Source of the DNA: UBA7374 sp049890275 | GTDB lineage: Bacteria > Verrucomicrobiota > Verrucomicrobiia > Opitutales > Coraliomargaritaceae | Reading direction: 5' to 3' | NCBI GenBank assembly: GCA_049890275.1 | Contig: JBMHBT010000013.1 | Span: forward strand, 1-64,000 | Length of the DNA stretch: 64,000 bases | Shown: one piece after another, positions 49,193 through 58,194 of the stretch | Layout: the number at the start of each line of letters is the position of its first letter | Position numbering within the stretch: position 1 is the first letter of the stretch | Position numbers and translations under genes: made by a program | Notes under the pieces: generated by a model | The model's input: the letters and a program-made list of their open reading frames with translations, nothing else | Database searches by the model: none | What the model was told of the DNA's origin: nothing

Positions 49193-51793
49193 TTGAAGTA
49201 TCGACCAAAGAGTGGATCCGGTCGTCATAGAGAACAAAGTCGTCGGCATTCTTTGCGGCGAAGCAGTGGCTCGAATCAGGGAAGCCAGAACTCTTCACCA
49301 CATAAGAAGCGTGTGACTCGGACTCCTATTCCCCTAAAAAATGCACACTCGCAGAAGGGATTACAAAAGGCGAAAACTTCTTCCTTTCGTAAAACAAGGG
49401 CCTCCAATGAATCGCTGGAAACGGCACTAGAGATTAAAAAAAAGCCTGTTGGGCTTCTTTTCTTACCAGCATTATTGGTTATATCGGTTCTGGTTTATTT
49501 CGGAGGAATCGAGTCTCCGTGGATTTCCGCTTTCACCGTTATTAGTTCTGGAGCTTATTTAATCTACTGCCCGCCTCAATACAGTCTTGGAAGAACGATA
49601 CATATTGGTTTAGCCATCGTTCTTGGGGGTGCTTTTCTGTCCTTTTTGCCTTCCTTTTATTGGCCGCAACCAGACTGGCGGATCATTGCCAATAAAGAGT
49701 TATCAATGGATTTGCCCCTTCTTTTGAGTATTCAGCCTTTTAAAAGCTGGGAATACTTTGTCCTGCTAGTTGCTGGTTTGAGTTGGTTTTATGTATTGGC
49801 AACTAGTTTTGTAAATAGGTCGGGCTGGCGTTGGTTTTTTGGTGTGCTGAGTCTGACTATGCTGAGTTTTTCCTTATTGGTCATTTTGGGAACTCTTTTT
49901 GAGTGGCAAATCTCAGGTCTGGATGTCAGTCAGGGATTCAGATTTTTCGCTGAACGAGAAATCACAGCAAACTTTTTAGCATTGGGAGGTTTCGCTTGTG
50001 CTTGCTTTGGCCTACGTGGAATAGGAAAGCGTCACACGCTGAATTTACTCAGCTTGCTGGTTTCAATTGTTTGTCTAGCGGCCCTTTTTATCGGCCAGAT
50101 GAATACAGGCTTACTCTTGTTCTTTTTCGGTCTTTTCGTGTGGTTTCTCTCCTCCGTTATCAGAATTCCGCGCAAGGAGCTTACGAAATATGTTCTCCCT
50201 CTGGTCCTCATTTCTTTGCTGCTCTGGTTTGTTTTACCGGAAGGTATTTTAGGTTATTTGGCTGGTTTTGTTGTCGAGACTTCGCAATCAGGAGTCGGTT
50301 CGAGGGTTCCAGTTTACTTAGACTGTTTTGAGTTAATTGCTGAATCCCCTCTAGCGGGAATTGGTCTGGGTAATTTTTCAGAAGTATTTCCCCGATATAG
50401 AATTTTTTCCCAATCCCCGAGTATCGTCGATTATCCCAAGAGTGATTTACTCTGGTTTGTAGCTGAAGGTGGATTGATTTCTTTCCTCGGTATAGTTGTT
50501 TGTTCTTACGGATACCTTCGGATTTCCCGGGAAAGAAAAACAAGTTCATATCGATGCTTCCGCAGGATTGTATTTTTAGGTGTAGCTTTGTTTTTTATTC
50601 ACGCCTCAGTCGCTACACCGGCGCACCATACCGGGCCCTTGTACCTGGCTCTTGTATTTGCTGCACTGGCTATTCCAAATGAATCATTAAAGAAAAATTC
50701 ACTGCCTTTATACTGGTGGCGTTTGGTCGGTGTTGCTCTTATACTGAACGGCATGTATTGGGTCGCTGGTCACGCCTTGGGCGTGGGTGTACATTCACTG
50801 ACGGTTCGTCAGCTAGCAGAAGAGCAGATGAATTCGGGTGTATCCGTGGGTCTGACAAAAGGGGATGACGACTTTGCTTTAAACCAAGCACTGCGTCGAA
50901 ACCCCATGGATTGGAGGTTTTATTATGAGCGTGGCAAATGGGCACTTTCGGTACATGAAGATTTTGATTTGGCAAAATCTGATTTTGAGCGTGCAGCTTT
51001 TTGTCAACCGTTACTATCGGAGGTGCGATTCGTGGAGGGCTTAGAGTGGATACAATATGATCCTTCACAAACGAGCGCTGCTTGGTTGAGTGCATTGCAT
51101 CGGTTTTCAAATGATCGGAATGCTCTGTTTCAAAGGATGCTGGCAGGAGCGCAGAGTTACCCTCTTATGATCGATCGCATGAGGCGTCTCTCTTATTTAA
51201 ATACGACTTACCGCAGGGAATACTTATTATCGAAAGAGGGAACTTCGCTTTTAAAAGAATTAGCAAATGATTTTTCAGAGTACCCTTCTTTGTCCAATTT
51301 CAGTATCGAAGATCGAAGTATTATTATCTCTCACTGGTTACAATACGCTGAGGTGGAAGATGTCGGTTTGTACATGGATCGTTATGGTGAGGATTTAAAG
51401 GACCGATGGTATATCGATGCTCAATTCTTCAGTCGTAAGGCAGATTTTTCCGCTGCGGTTGAGCTTGTTGTGCAGAATATAGAGCCACTCGAAATAAAAG
51501 TAGATGGGACAACAGAAAAGGATCTTTCAGGCTTGAAGCGTTCTTACGCAGTTTTACCGGGAGATTTGAGTCGAGGCCTGGAGTTGCTGGGTGTTTATCT
51601 GGCGACCGGGGAACTTGAATCTGCTTTGCAGTTAATCGAATCTCTTTTGGAAACAGGGACGGATGCTTCGGAAATTTATTATTGGCGTGCGGAGGTGCTT
51701 CGCCGATTAGGCGATTTTTCTGAAAGTTGGTATGCTTTCGTCGATTACTTAAATCGTTCCATCGATTCGCGACTGGCAAAAAAGTCTGATTAG
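49193..51793 (+). CDS. O-antigen ligase-like membrane protein with TPR C-terminus
   Basis: An 866-residue protein. The first 85 residues are strongly basic and serine-rich (cytoplasmic), followed by about twelve hydrophobic helices to near 540. The Wzy_C/WaaL motif GVGSRVPVYLDCFELIAESP lies near 367, just before GIGLGNFSEVFPRYR. Beyond 540 there are helical TPR-like repeats (AFCQPLLSEVRFVEG, ATGELESALQLIESLLETG). Such proteins join glycan chains or glycosylate proteins; the acceptor cannot be told. TTG at 49193 is chosen because ggagg (49180-49184) precedes it by 8 nt; the frame is open to 49163. Confidence 0.75.
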   Translation: MKYRPKSGSGRHREQSRRHSLRRSSGSNQGSQNSSPHKKRVTRTPIPLKNAHSQKGLQKAKTSSFRKTRASNESLETALEIKKKPVGLLFLPALLVISVLVYFGGIESPWISAFTVISSGAYLIYCPPQYSLGRTIHIGLAIVLGGAFLSFLPSFYWPQPDWRIIANKELSMDLPLLLSIQPFKSWEYFVLLVAGLSWFYVLATSFVNRSGWRWFFGVLSLTMLSFSLLVILGTLFEWQISGLDVSQGFRFFAEREITANFLALGGFACACFGLRGIGKRHTLNLLSLLVSIVCLAALFIGQMNTGLLLFFFGLFVWFLSSVIRIPRKELTKYVLPLVLISLLLWFVLPEGILGYLAGFVVETSQSGVGSRVPVYLDCFELIAESPLAGIGLGNFSEVFPRYRIFSQSPSIVDYPKSDLLWFVAEGGLISFLGIVVCSYGYLRISRERKTSSYRCFRRIVFLGVALFFIHASVATPAHHTGPLYLALVFAALAIPNESLKKNSLPLYWWRLVGVALILNGMYWVAGHALGVGVHSLTVRQLAEEQMNSGVSVGLTKGDDDFALNQALRRNPMDWRFYYERGKWALSVHEDFDLAKSDFERAAFCQPLLSEVRFVEGLEWIQYDPSQTSAAWLSALHRFSNDRNALFQRMLAGAQSYPLMIDRMRRLSYLNTTYRREYLLSKEGTSLLKELANDFSEYPSLSNFSIEDRSIIISHWLQYAEVEDVGLYMDRYGEDLKDRWYIDAQFFSRKADFSAAVELVVQNIEPLEIKVDGTTEKDLSGLKRSYAVLPGDLSRGLELLGVYLATGELESALQLIESLLETGTDASEIYYWRAEVLRRLGDFSESWYAFVDYLNRSIDSRLAKKSD

Positions 51794-51864
51794 ACAAGGG
51801 TTGTCTTCCGTTCTGATCCAGTACAATTAGAAGGTGAACGATAACATACAAAACAACTAATGCT

Positions 51865-52641
51865 GTGAGTATTTCGACTAAAGACATTCGGGATTTAAAG
51901 GGACAACGTCCCATTGTAGCGACAACTGCTTATGATTCGGTGATGGCGCATCATGCGGATAATGCTGGGGTCGACTTTATCCTTGTCGGTGATTCTGTGG
52001 GGACGACGCAATTAGGATTCAGCACAACTGTTCCAGTTACATTGGAGATGATGTTGCATCATACTGCTGCAGTCGCCCGTGCACAACCGAATGCCTTGCT
52101 GGTAGCCGACCTGCCTTTTGCCCTAGCGCGCGGTAGTTTTGATTTATTGTTGGAAGCTGCCTGTCGTTTGGTGCAGGAGGGCGGTGCAGAAGCGATAAAA
52201 ATTGAGGGGGATGCTTCTCTGGCTCCCGATTTGAAGCGCTTGGTTGCTGCCGGTATACCAGTTATGGGTCATATTGGTCTCTTGCCTCAGCACTTTCATC
52301 AGTTGGGCGGTTACCGTACTTTCGGACGTAGTGAATCAGAGAAACAGACGCTTTTAGAAGATGCCCTTGCTTTGGAAAGCTCAGGCTGCTTCGCCATTCT
52401 CTGTGAAATGACAGACAGCATGTTTTGCGGTACGCTATCGAGTGAATTGAAGGTACCTTTAATTGGCATTGGCAGCGGTCCGCATTGTGACGGACAAATA
52501 TTGGTAAGCAATGACATGCTTGGGCTTGGTGCCGGGCAAGTACCGGGCTTTGTGAAACAATATGCTTCATTGGGGCAACAAATCGAATCCGCTTTTTCTG
52601 TCTATGCAGAGGAGGTCCGCAACCGTCGCTTTCCTTCATGA
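51865..52641 (+). CDS. panB: 3-methyl-2-oxobutanoate hydroxymethyltransferase
   Basis: A 258-residue PanB, the first committed enzyme of pantothenate synthesis, transferring a hydroxymethyl group from methylene-tetrahydrofolate. ATTAYDSVMAHHADNAGVDF near 20 and LVGDSVGTTQLG near 41 hold metal ligands, followed by EAIKIEGD and GHIGLLPQ. The start codon is GTG. Its stop overlaps the gpsA start (atga), so the two are translationally coupled although their pathways differ. No panC or panD is in the window. Confidence 0.95.
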   Translation: MSISTKDIRDLKGQRPIVATTAYDSVMAHHADNAGVDFILVGDSVGTTQLGFSTTVPVTLEMMLHHTAAVARAQPNALLVADLPFALARGSFDLLLEAACRLVQEGGAEAIKIEGDASLAPDLKRLVAAGIPVMGHIGLLPQHFHQLGGYRTFGRSESEKQTLLEDALALESSGCFAILCEMTDSMFCGTLSSELKVPLIGIGSGPHCDGQILVSNDMLGLGAGQVPGFVKQYASLGQQIESAFSVYAEEVRNRRFPS

Positions 52642-53636
52642 ATATTTGCATACTCGGTGCCGGCGCATGGGGTACGGCCATGGCACTTCATTTAGAACGA
52701 TGTGGTCACTCGGTGACTCTGGTTCCTCGCCGAATAGAACAAGCCTTAGCTTTGGCTTCCAGTCGCGAGAATAAAGATTACCTTTCCGGTTACAAGTTAC
52801 CGGGCAGTATACAAATCGGCTATGAACCGTTTCCCGTTCTGATGGAGGCTGAAGCTGTTTTTCTTGCCTGCCCGGCTAAGGCGCTGCGCCCCCTTTGCCA
52901 GCAATTGGTTCATCAACTGGAAGGCGCGTGGCAGTTGAAATTATTTGTTGTCTTATGTAAGGGCTTGGATGCCGAAACACTCAAAACGCCTTCCGAAACA
53001 GTCGGTGAATTTTTTCCTCATGTCGCTTGTTCTGTTTTGTCCGGGCCGACATGTGCCACAGAAGTAGCGGCAGCTAAGCCTACTGCTATGACATTTGCAG
53101 TCGATTCGGAATTTGTCGGTGCATCTCGTTATCAGGAAGCCTTCAGTAGTTCTACTTTACGTACCTACCTCAGTCATGATGTTCGCGGTACTGAGCTCGG
53201 CGGCATCTTAAAAAATATTTATGCCGTCGCTTCGGGGGTGTGCGATGGCTTACAATTGGGCGATAATGCCAAAGCCGCTTTACTGACACGTAGCCTCCAT
53301 GAGATGGTTATGATTGGTCAGTCGCTAGGTGGGAAGTCTCCAACTTTTTTCGGCTTGAGTGGATTCGGAGACTTGGTTGCCACCTGTACCGGATCATGGA
53401 GTCGAAACCGAACTTTTGGGGAGCAGATCGGAGCGGGACAGACGCCGGAAGCATTAATTGGCAACCGGAAGACTGTGGTTGAGGGATATTGGGCGACGCG
53501 TTGTATGAAGGACTTGTGTAGCCAACAAAATATAGATGCGCCCATTCTCGACCAAATTCATGCGATCTTATATAAGAATAAAAATCCGTTGGTTGCGCTT
53601 CAGGCATTGATGAACCGCGATCTAAAGCCTGAATAA
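52638..53636 (+). CDS. gpsA: Glycerol-3-phosphate dehydrogenase [NAD(P)+]
   Basis: A 332-residue enzyme making sn-glycerol 3-phosphate for phospholipids. The Rossmann motif GAGAWGTA at 7-14, LSGPTCATEVAAAKPTAMTF near 134 and GILKNIYAVASGVCDGLQLG near 191 are typical. The GLSGFGDLVATCTGSWSRNR block lies near 237. The start overlaps the panB stop. Confidence 0.96.
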   Translation: MNICILGAGAWGTAMALHLERCGHSVTLVPRRIEQALALASSRENKDYLSGYKLPGSIQIGYEPFPVLMEAEAVFLACPAKALRPLCQQLVHQLEGAWQLKLFVVLCKGLDAETLKTPSETVGEFFPHVACSVLSGPTCATEVAAAKPTAMTFAVDSEFVGASRYQEAFSSSTLRTYLSHDVRGTELGGILKNIYAVASGVCDGLQLGDNAKAALLTRSLHEMVMIGQSLGGKSPTFFGLSGFGDLVATCTGSWSRNRTFGEQIGAGQTPEALIGNRKTVVEGYWATRCMKDLCSQQNIDAPILDQIHAILYKNKNPLVALQALMNRDLKPE

Positions 53637-53675
53637 TTCAAATTTCCTAAGTATTTTTAAAATAGAAGCAGCGTC

Positions 53676-54185
53676 ATGCCGAAAAAACTCTATAAAGTTT
53701 CCCATTCATCGATTCATCAGCGGGGCTTGTTCGCCTCAGCTAAAATTCGTGAAGGAGTTGAAATCCTCCAGTATGTAGGTGAGAAGATCAGTAAGGAGGA
53801 ATCCAGCCGTCGAGCCTTAGAGTGGGAAGAGTCCGCTCGGGTGAGCGGAGAAGGGCTGGTCTATATTTTTGAGCTCGATGATGACTGGGATATTGATGGG
53901 CGCGTGGGCGAAAACCCGGCTCGCTACATAAATCATTCCTGCGACGGCAATTGTGAAGCGATAAATTGTGACGGAGAGATCTGGATTACCGCGCGTCGGG
54001 ACATCGCCAAGGGAGAAGAGCTGGTTTATGATTACGGCTATGATATGGAGCATTTTCTGGATCATCCCTGCCGCTGTGGTTCGAAGAATTGTATTGGATA
54101 TATTGTACGTGAAGATCAGCGACAGAAGGTTAAGAAATTACTCAAGCGGAAAAAGAAGAAGACAAAGAAGGCAAAGAGTCAGTAG
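53676..54185 (+). CDS. SET-domain protein lysine methyltransferase-like
   Basis: A 169-residue protein that is essentially one SET domain. RGLFA at 16-20, the SAM-site N86-H-S-C89 (YINHSCDGNC) and the catalytic ELVYDYGYD at 115-123 are all present. The post-SET zinc motif C132-x-C134-x4-C139 follows (PCRCGSKNCIGYI). The last 18 residues are nearly all lysine (KRKKKKTKKAKSQ). It resembles eukaryotic histone methyltransferases and the chlamydial NUE-like proteins. It probably methylates a lysine on a cellular or secreted protein; the target is unknown. It is separated from gpsA by 39 nt. Confidence 0.88.
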   Translation: MPKKLYKVSHSSIHQRGLFASAKIREGVEILQYVGEKISKEESSRRALEWEESARVSGEGLVYIFELDDDWDIDGRVGENPARYINHSCDGNCEAINCDGEIWITARRDIAKGEELVYDYGYDMEHFLDHPCRCGSKNCIGYIVREDQRQKVKKLLKRKKKKTKKAKSQ

Positions 54186-54238
54186 GTGTGTATTTTCAAT
54201 CACTGCTGAATGCAGATTAAGGGTGCTTACCTGCGGAT

Positions 54239-55156
54239 CTACTTGAGCCCGATTTCGATCAATCTCTCTTCAAGAAATTTCTGTCCGGTTATATCGGGTG
54301 CTTCATTGCCATCTCGAAATTGCGGCAGGCAACGAAGAATTGAATCCGGGCGCGGATGTAAGAAAAAGGGCATTGAAAAGCGTCTTTCTCTGGAATTATC
54401 AGGATTGATCACTCGATGAACGGTTGCCGGTATATGATTGTTGGTAATCCGTGCGAGCATATCCCCGGCATCCGCGATGATTGCATCACTGGGTGCTTCT
54501 ACTTTCCGCCAAATACCATCCCGATCCTGTAGTTCCAGTCCTGTAGCGCTGGCAGAGACAAGCAGGGTAATCAGATTGATATCACTATGCGCTGCGGCAC
54601 GGACTGATTCAGGGTTCACCTCGGAAGGAATTGCCGGATAATGTAACAGACGCAGGATGGAGTTTCCTTTAGAGGCAATGCCTTCAAAATAATCTTTTTC
54701 CACTTCCAGTTGTCCGGTTAATGCTTGGAGTAGGAGCATTCCCGTTGTGTCCAGCGCTTCATACATCCAGCTGACATCGCTTTTAAAATTAGTCGGATGA
54801 TTCGGCCAAACATTTGGTGCGATGGAGTCTCTTCCGACATGCCAAAATTCTTTGAGATCGGCTGCCTTGGCTCCTTTTGCGTGTTCCCTTCCATAGGGAG
54901 TGAATCCGCGCTGACCGTGTTTGCCGACGATATAGGCACTTTTTTCCTCTTCCGATTGGTCGAAAAAAGCGGTTACCGTATTGTAGGTCTCATGCAAACG
55001 ACTGAGGTCAATGCCATGGTCCGTCAGGATGATAAAGCCCGTATCTTTTAAGCTCTGATAAAGACTTTCACAGAATGCTTGCCGTGAAAGAGAACTTCCC
55101 TCCAGGTAGTCGGAAAGTCGGAGGGTTGTGACAGAATTTGAGTTTTTCTTTTTCAT
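54239..55156 (-). CDS. 2-oxoglutarate/Fe(II)-dependent oxygenase, isopenicillin N synthase-like
   Basis: A 305-residue double-stranded beta-helix oxygenase. The iron triad is H190-x-D192 (AAHSDINLITLL) and H247 (TVHRV). The 2-oxoglutarate-binding R259-x-S261 is in RRFSMPFF. The N-terminal domain has the IPNS-like FIILTDHGID and GFTPYGRE patterns. The substrate is unknown; members hydroxylate or cyclise small molecules. TTG at 55162 is also in frame, but ATG at 55156 is preferred. It is divergent from udk. Confidence 0.85.
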   Translation of the reverse strand: MKKKNSNSVTTLRLSDYLEGSSLSRQAFCESLYQSLKDTGFIILTDHGIDLSRLHETYNTVTAFFDQSEEEKSAYIVGKHGQRGFTPYGREHAKGAKAADLKEFWHVGRDSIAPNVWPNHPTNFKSDVSWMYEALDTTGMLLLQALTGQLEVEKDYFEGIASKGNSILRLLHYPAIPSEVNPESVRAAAHSDINLITLLVSASATGLELQDRDGIWRKVEAPSDAIIADAGDMLARITNNHIPATVHRVINPDNSRERRFSMPFFLHPRPDSILRCLPQFRDGNEAPDITGQKFLEERLIEIGLK

Positions 55157-55319
55157 AAGCAAATCTATGTGCGGTTCAGGTTTTGACTTCAGTATGGGTT
55201 TCTACAATCCATTCAAAGGTACAAGTATCAAGACGATCTATGTGAGCGATGAATCATTCTTTAGGTGGAACAATGGAACTGCACCCAGGCTTTCAAACAA
55301 TACTTCTCTTTCGTATACA

Positions 55320-55967
55320 ATGATGAAGCGTACACCTTTACTTATCGGTATCTGTGGCGCATCGGGATCGGGAAAAACCACTTTGGCGAATCACCTCGTA
55401 AAAGAACTGAAAAAGGCGGACAAGTCGATGCGCGTCGAACAGTTCAGTTTGGATCGTTATTATTTGGGAGTAACCGAGAAGACCCTTGCTGAGCGTGCCA
55501 CTCACAATTTTGATCATCCGGATCAGATCGATTACCCGCTCTTTGAGAAACATTTGCAGCAGATTCGAGCAGGTATTGCGGTGGATATACCGAACTATGA
55601 TTATGCCAGAAGCTGTCGTACAGGGGAGACGGATCGTTTTAGCGCTTGTGATGTCCTTTTAGTGGATGGATTGCACTTGTATTATCGAGATTCGATCCGA
55701 GAGCTGTTTTCATTCAAGGTATTCGTGCATACGCCACTGGAAGAATGCGAGCAGAGGCGAGTTATAAGGGATGTTTTGGAGCGGGGTCAATCCGAGGAAA
55801 TTGTACGGAGTCAGTATAAAAAACACGTTATACCGATGTATAAAGAGTTTATCGAACCGAAGCAGGAACTCTCGGATTTGATTATCGAAGGTACAGAGAA
55901 AGTATCGGTGAACAGTCGCGCCGTTCTAGAGCAGTTGGCGCCTGTATTGGAAAAAATAAGAAGATAA
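55320..55967 (+). CDS. udk: Uridine kinase
   Basis: A 216-residue P-loop kinase phosphorylating uridine and cytidine. Walker A is G13-A-S-G-S-G-K-T-T21 in GICGASGSGKTT, with FSLDRYY near 42, FDHPDQIDYP near 65 and VDGLHLYYRD near 117. The start is one of two consecutive ATGs (55320, 55323). The frame is open 64 codons further upstream, into the divergent promoter region, but those codons are not family-like. The gene stands alone. Confidence 0.92.
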   Translation: MMKRTPLLIGICGASGSGKTTLANHLVKELKKADKSMRVEQFSLDRYYLGVTEKTLAERATHNFDHPDQIDYPLFEKHLQQIRAGIAVDIPNYDYARSCRTGETDRFSACDVLLVDGLHLYYRDSIRELFSFKVFVHTPLEECEQRRVIRDVLERGQSEEIVRSQYKKHVIPMYKEFIEPKQELSDLIIEGTEKVSVNSRAVLEQLAPVLEKIRR

Positions 55968-56194
55968 ATATTCTGACCGGTTTTGGTGGTTTACCGAACT
56001 GTCCTGGCTGTTGGTAATTGTTTCAACTTAGGATTCATGCTCGCTGAGCAGTTGTTAGAGGGATCTGCATTCTGCCTACCGTAGGTCGATAGGACTATCG
56101 GTTTCCCCTCTAGCTCGATGGATCTCTCGATTGCGATGAGGAAGGAATTTGTTTTGGATTGTCTTCTTCAGTCGTTTGCACGGAGATGTGTGCC

Positions 56195-56884
56195 ATGGAT
56201 ACAATTCTTATTACGGGTACTAATCGGGGTATCGGTCTCGGTCTCTTGAAACGTTATTTAGAAGCCGGTAAGACGGTCTATGCTACGGCTCGTAAACCCA
56301 GTGAGATAGAAGCTTTTCAAGCCCTTGCCGCTCAATTCGGGGATTCTTTTCGCCCGCTTGCATTGGATCTTGAGGAGGATGCTTCCATCCATGCGCTGGT
56401 CACTCAACTCGAAGGGGTAACCTTGGATGCTTTGATTCATAATGCAGCCTGCTGTTTGGATGAAGGTCTCGGTGAGTGGACAGCTGCGGGTATGGAGAAA
56501 ACCTTCCGGGTGAATGTGGTTGCTATTGCCTTGCTCACGCAAGCCCTGCTCACGCAAGTGAAGGATGGAGGAAAGATCATCCATATATCTTCGGGGGCTG
56601 GGTCAATGGCTTTGAATATCAATCCACTCGCGCCCATGGACGTCTATACGATGAGTAAGGCTGCACTGAACATTTACTCACTTCGTTTAGCAGAGAAGCT
56701 TCGGGAGAGGGGAATTGTCGTGGTTGCTATGAGTCCCGGATGGGTCCGTACAGATATGGGCGGTCCGGAGGCGACTGCTAGTATTGAAGAAGCGACAAAA
56801 GACCTTGTTCAGACGATTAACGGATTGGCAGTACAGGACTCAGGGCGCTTTATCTCCGAACGAGGTGAAACAATCCCATGGTAA
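56195..56884 (+). CDS. Short-chain dehydrogenase/reductase
   Basis: A 229-residue classical SDR. The nucleotide motif T7-G-T-N-R-G-I-G14, N83-A-A and the catalytic S132/S133 with Y151-x3-K155 (VYTMSK) are complete. The short, single-domain form resembles the sniffer/carbonyl reductase group; the substrate is unknown. The ATG at 56195 is preferred over upstream starts because 'ggaga' lies 8 nt before it (56182-56186). Confidence 0.85.
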   Translation: MDTILITGTNRGIGLGLLKRYLEAGKTVYATARKPSEIEAFQALAAQFGDSFRPLALDLEEDASIHALVTQLEGVTLDALIHNAACCLDEGLGEWTAAGMEKTFRVNVVAIALLTQALLTQVKDGGKIIHISSGAGSMALNINPLAPMDVYTMSKAALNIYSLRLAEKLRERGIVVVAMSPGWVRTDMGGPEATASIEEATKDLVQTINGLAVQDSGRFISERGETIPW

Positions 56885-57014
56885 CTTCTTTTTGCCGTCA
56901 CATCTCTTCATTGAGTAGAGTATCTGGAGCTTTGGTCAGTACCAATTTTCCTGTCTCTCCACTTCTGTAACGATTCTGTACAGGCAAAGTCGAGTCGACG
57001 CGTGTTCCAATAAA

Positions 57015-57040
57015 AAAGCCCCACCTTGCGGTGGGGCTTT
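57015..57040. terminator. Strong terminator hairpin, probably bidirectional
   Basis: A stem aaagccccacc/ggtggggcttt with a short 'ttgc' loop, flanked by A and T runs. It terminates the minus-strand PEP-CTERM gene ending at 57067 (T run on that strand) and can also serve the plus-strand SDR gene ending at 56884. Confidence 0.85.
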
Positions 57041-57066
57041 AAAATCTACGATTGATTGCAGTAAGT

Positions 57067-57954
57067 TTACTTCTTACGACGGATCAGTACGAATCCAAAG
57101 GAGCAAAGACCGATCAACATGGCATAGGTGCTTGGCTCCGGTACCACTGCTGCGGAAAGGTCTAGTGAAAAATTGTCAACTTCTACGGAACTGATACCAG
57201 ACATAGATTCTACTGTTTCGCCGGCAGGTACACCAGTAGACCCCGTGTATCCTGTTGTGAACTCAGAATAGACAGTCGAGCCTGCTGTGAGTGCAGTGTT
57301 CATTGCAGTCGTTTCGAATAACTGTGTACCCGATGCATCGAGAAGACGAGCTTGTATAGTGTAATTACCCCCATTCACTGCTATCGTAAGTTCTTGGGTG
57401 AGCCAGTTAGAGGTAGCACCTGCAAAGTCAGCTGCTTTAGGGTTAAAGCCTGCGGTTGTATTCCAGCTCAACCAGCCTTGAGGACTACCCGTTGTCATAA
57501 AGCCTAAAGCATTTCCTTTGCCACGATTGCCGATACGTAGGTTAGCGTGCGGGTTTTGGTACCATTGGTTATTTCCTGCAATCCCAAGACCAAAAAATCC
57601 AGCATTACCTACAAATGGGTCTAACTGAGTACCCGTGGCATTGTGCGTGAAACGGAAATCGATCGATAGGGTTGCTGTTTCATCATTAGACAGTGAAAAA
57701 CCTGTTTGGTTGACTGCGTGGTAGTTGTTTTGAGCGATCGACGTGTCAAGTACCACTGTTCCACTACTAGTGGCATTTACTAGATTTTGCTGATCACTAT
57801 TAGACTGCCATTTGACATTCCAATCAGCACTGGATCCTAAAGATTGTCCATCAGTGTAACTGAAGTCATCGGTGAAAACAACAGCAGCTTGTGTTGTCGT
57901 TGATAGGGCGAGCGTAGTCAGTGCTACGACTGTGTTTTTGAGGTAGATTTTCAT
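57067..57954 (-). CDS. PEP-CTERM exported protein, paralogue A
   Basis: A 295-residue protein. Residues 1-23 are a signal peptide ending near QAA, and the C-terminus carries VVPEPSTYAMLIGLCSFGF then RRKK, a full PEP-CTERM sorting signal. The body shares motifs with the neighbouring 58195 gene: WNVKWQSNSDQQ, NNYHAVNQTGFSLS, DFRFTHNATG and a final SSVEVDNFSLDL. The alternating beta-strand composition suggests a jelly-roll, carbohydrate-binding-like fold; this is an inference. It should be anchored at the outer face and processed by an exosortase not seen here. Confidence 0.85.
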   Translation of the reverse strand: MKIYLKNTVVALTTLALSTTTQAAVVFTDDFSYTDGQSLGSSADWNVKWQSNSDQQNLVNATSSGTVVLDTSIAQNNYHAVNQTGFSLSNDETATLSIDFRFTHNATGTQLDPFVGNAGFFGLGIAGNNQWYQNPHANLRIGNRGKGNALGFMTTGSPQGWLSWNTTAGFNPKAADFAGATSNWLTQELTIAVNGGNYTIQARLLDASGTQLFETTAMNTALTAGSTVYSEFTTGYTGSTGVPAGETVESMSGISSVEVDNFSLDLSAAVVPEPSTYAMLIGLCSFGFVLIRRKK

Positions 57955-57987
57955 AGATTAGAAAAATTAACATTTCAAATGGCTAAC

Positions 57988-58005
57988 CTCGTGTAAAGCT
58001 AAAAA
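57988..58005 (-). promoter_or_regulatory. Shared upstream motif of PEP-CTERM paralogue A
   Basis: Read on the plus strand, ctcgtgtaaagctaaaaa; on the minus strand it contains tttaca, which could be a -35 hexamer, 34 nt before the start. Nearly the same string occurs before paralogue B. Confidence 0.5.
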
Positions 58006-58104
58006 ATAATTTTTTTATGTTTTTTTTAACAATTGAAATCTGGGTAGATTCCGCCCGAAGGCAGTTGTCACTGCTTGAATACTGTCGGGTGCGTATATGA
58101 CAAA

Positions 58105-58129
58105 AAACCCCGCTGGAATAGCGGGGTTT
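58105..58129 (-). terminator. Terminator of PEP-CTERM paralogue B
   Basis: A stem aaaccccgct/agcggggttt (read on the minus strand) with a short loop, followed by a T run ('ttttttg' in total). It lies 66 nt past the stop of the gene at 58195 and separates the two paralogues into independent transcripts. Confidence 0.85.
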
Positions 58130-58194
58130 ACACGGGTACAACCGGATGCAAGGGTTGTCGATCGTGTCGTCTTTCGTATGAAAGAGTGTCTCGA

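Noticed and set aside
55128..55319. An N-terminal extension of uridine kinase
   Set aside because: The 64 extra codons cross the divergent promoter region and the start of the oxygenase gene and are unlike the family.
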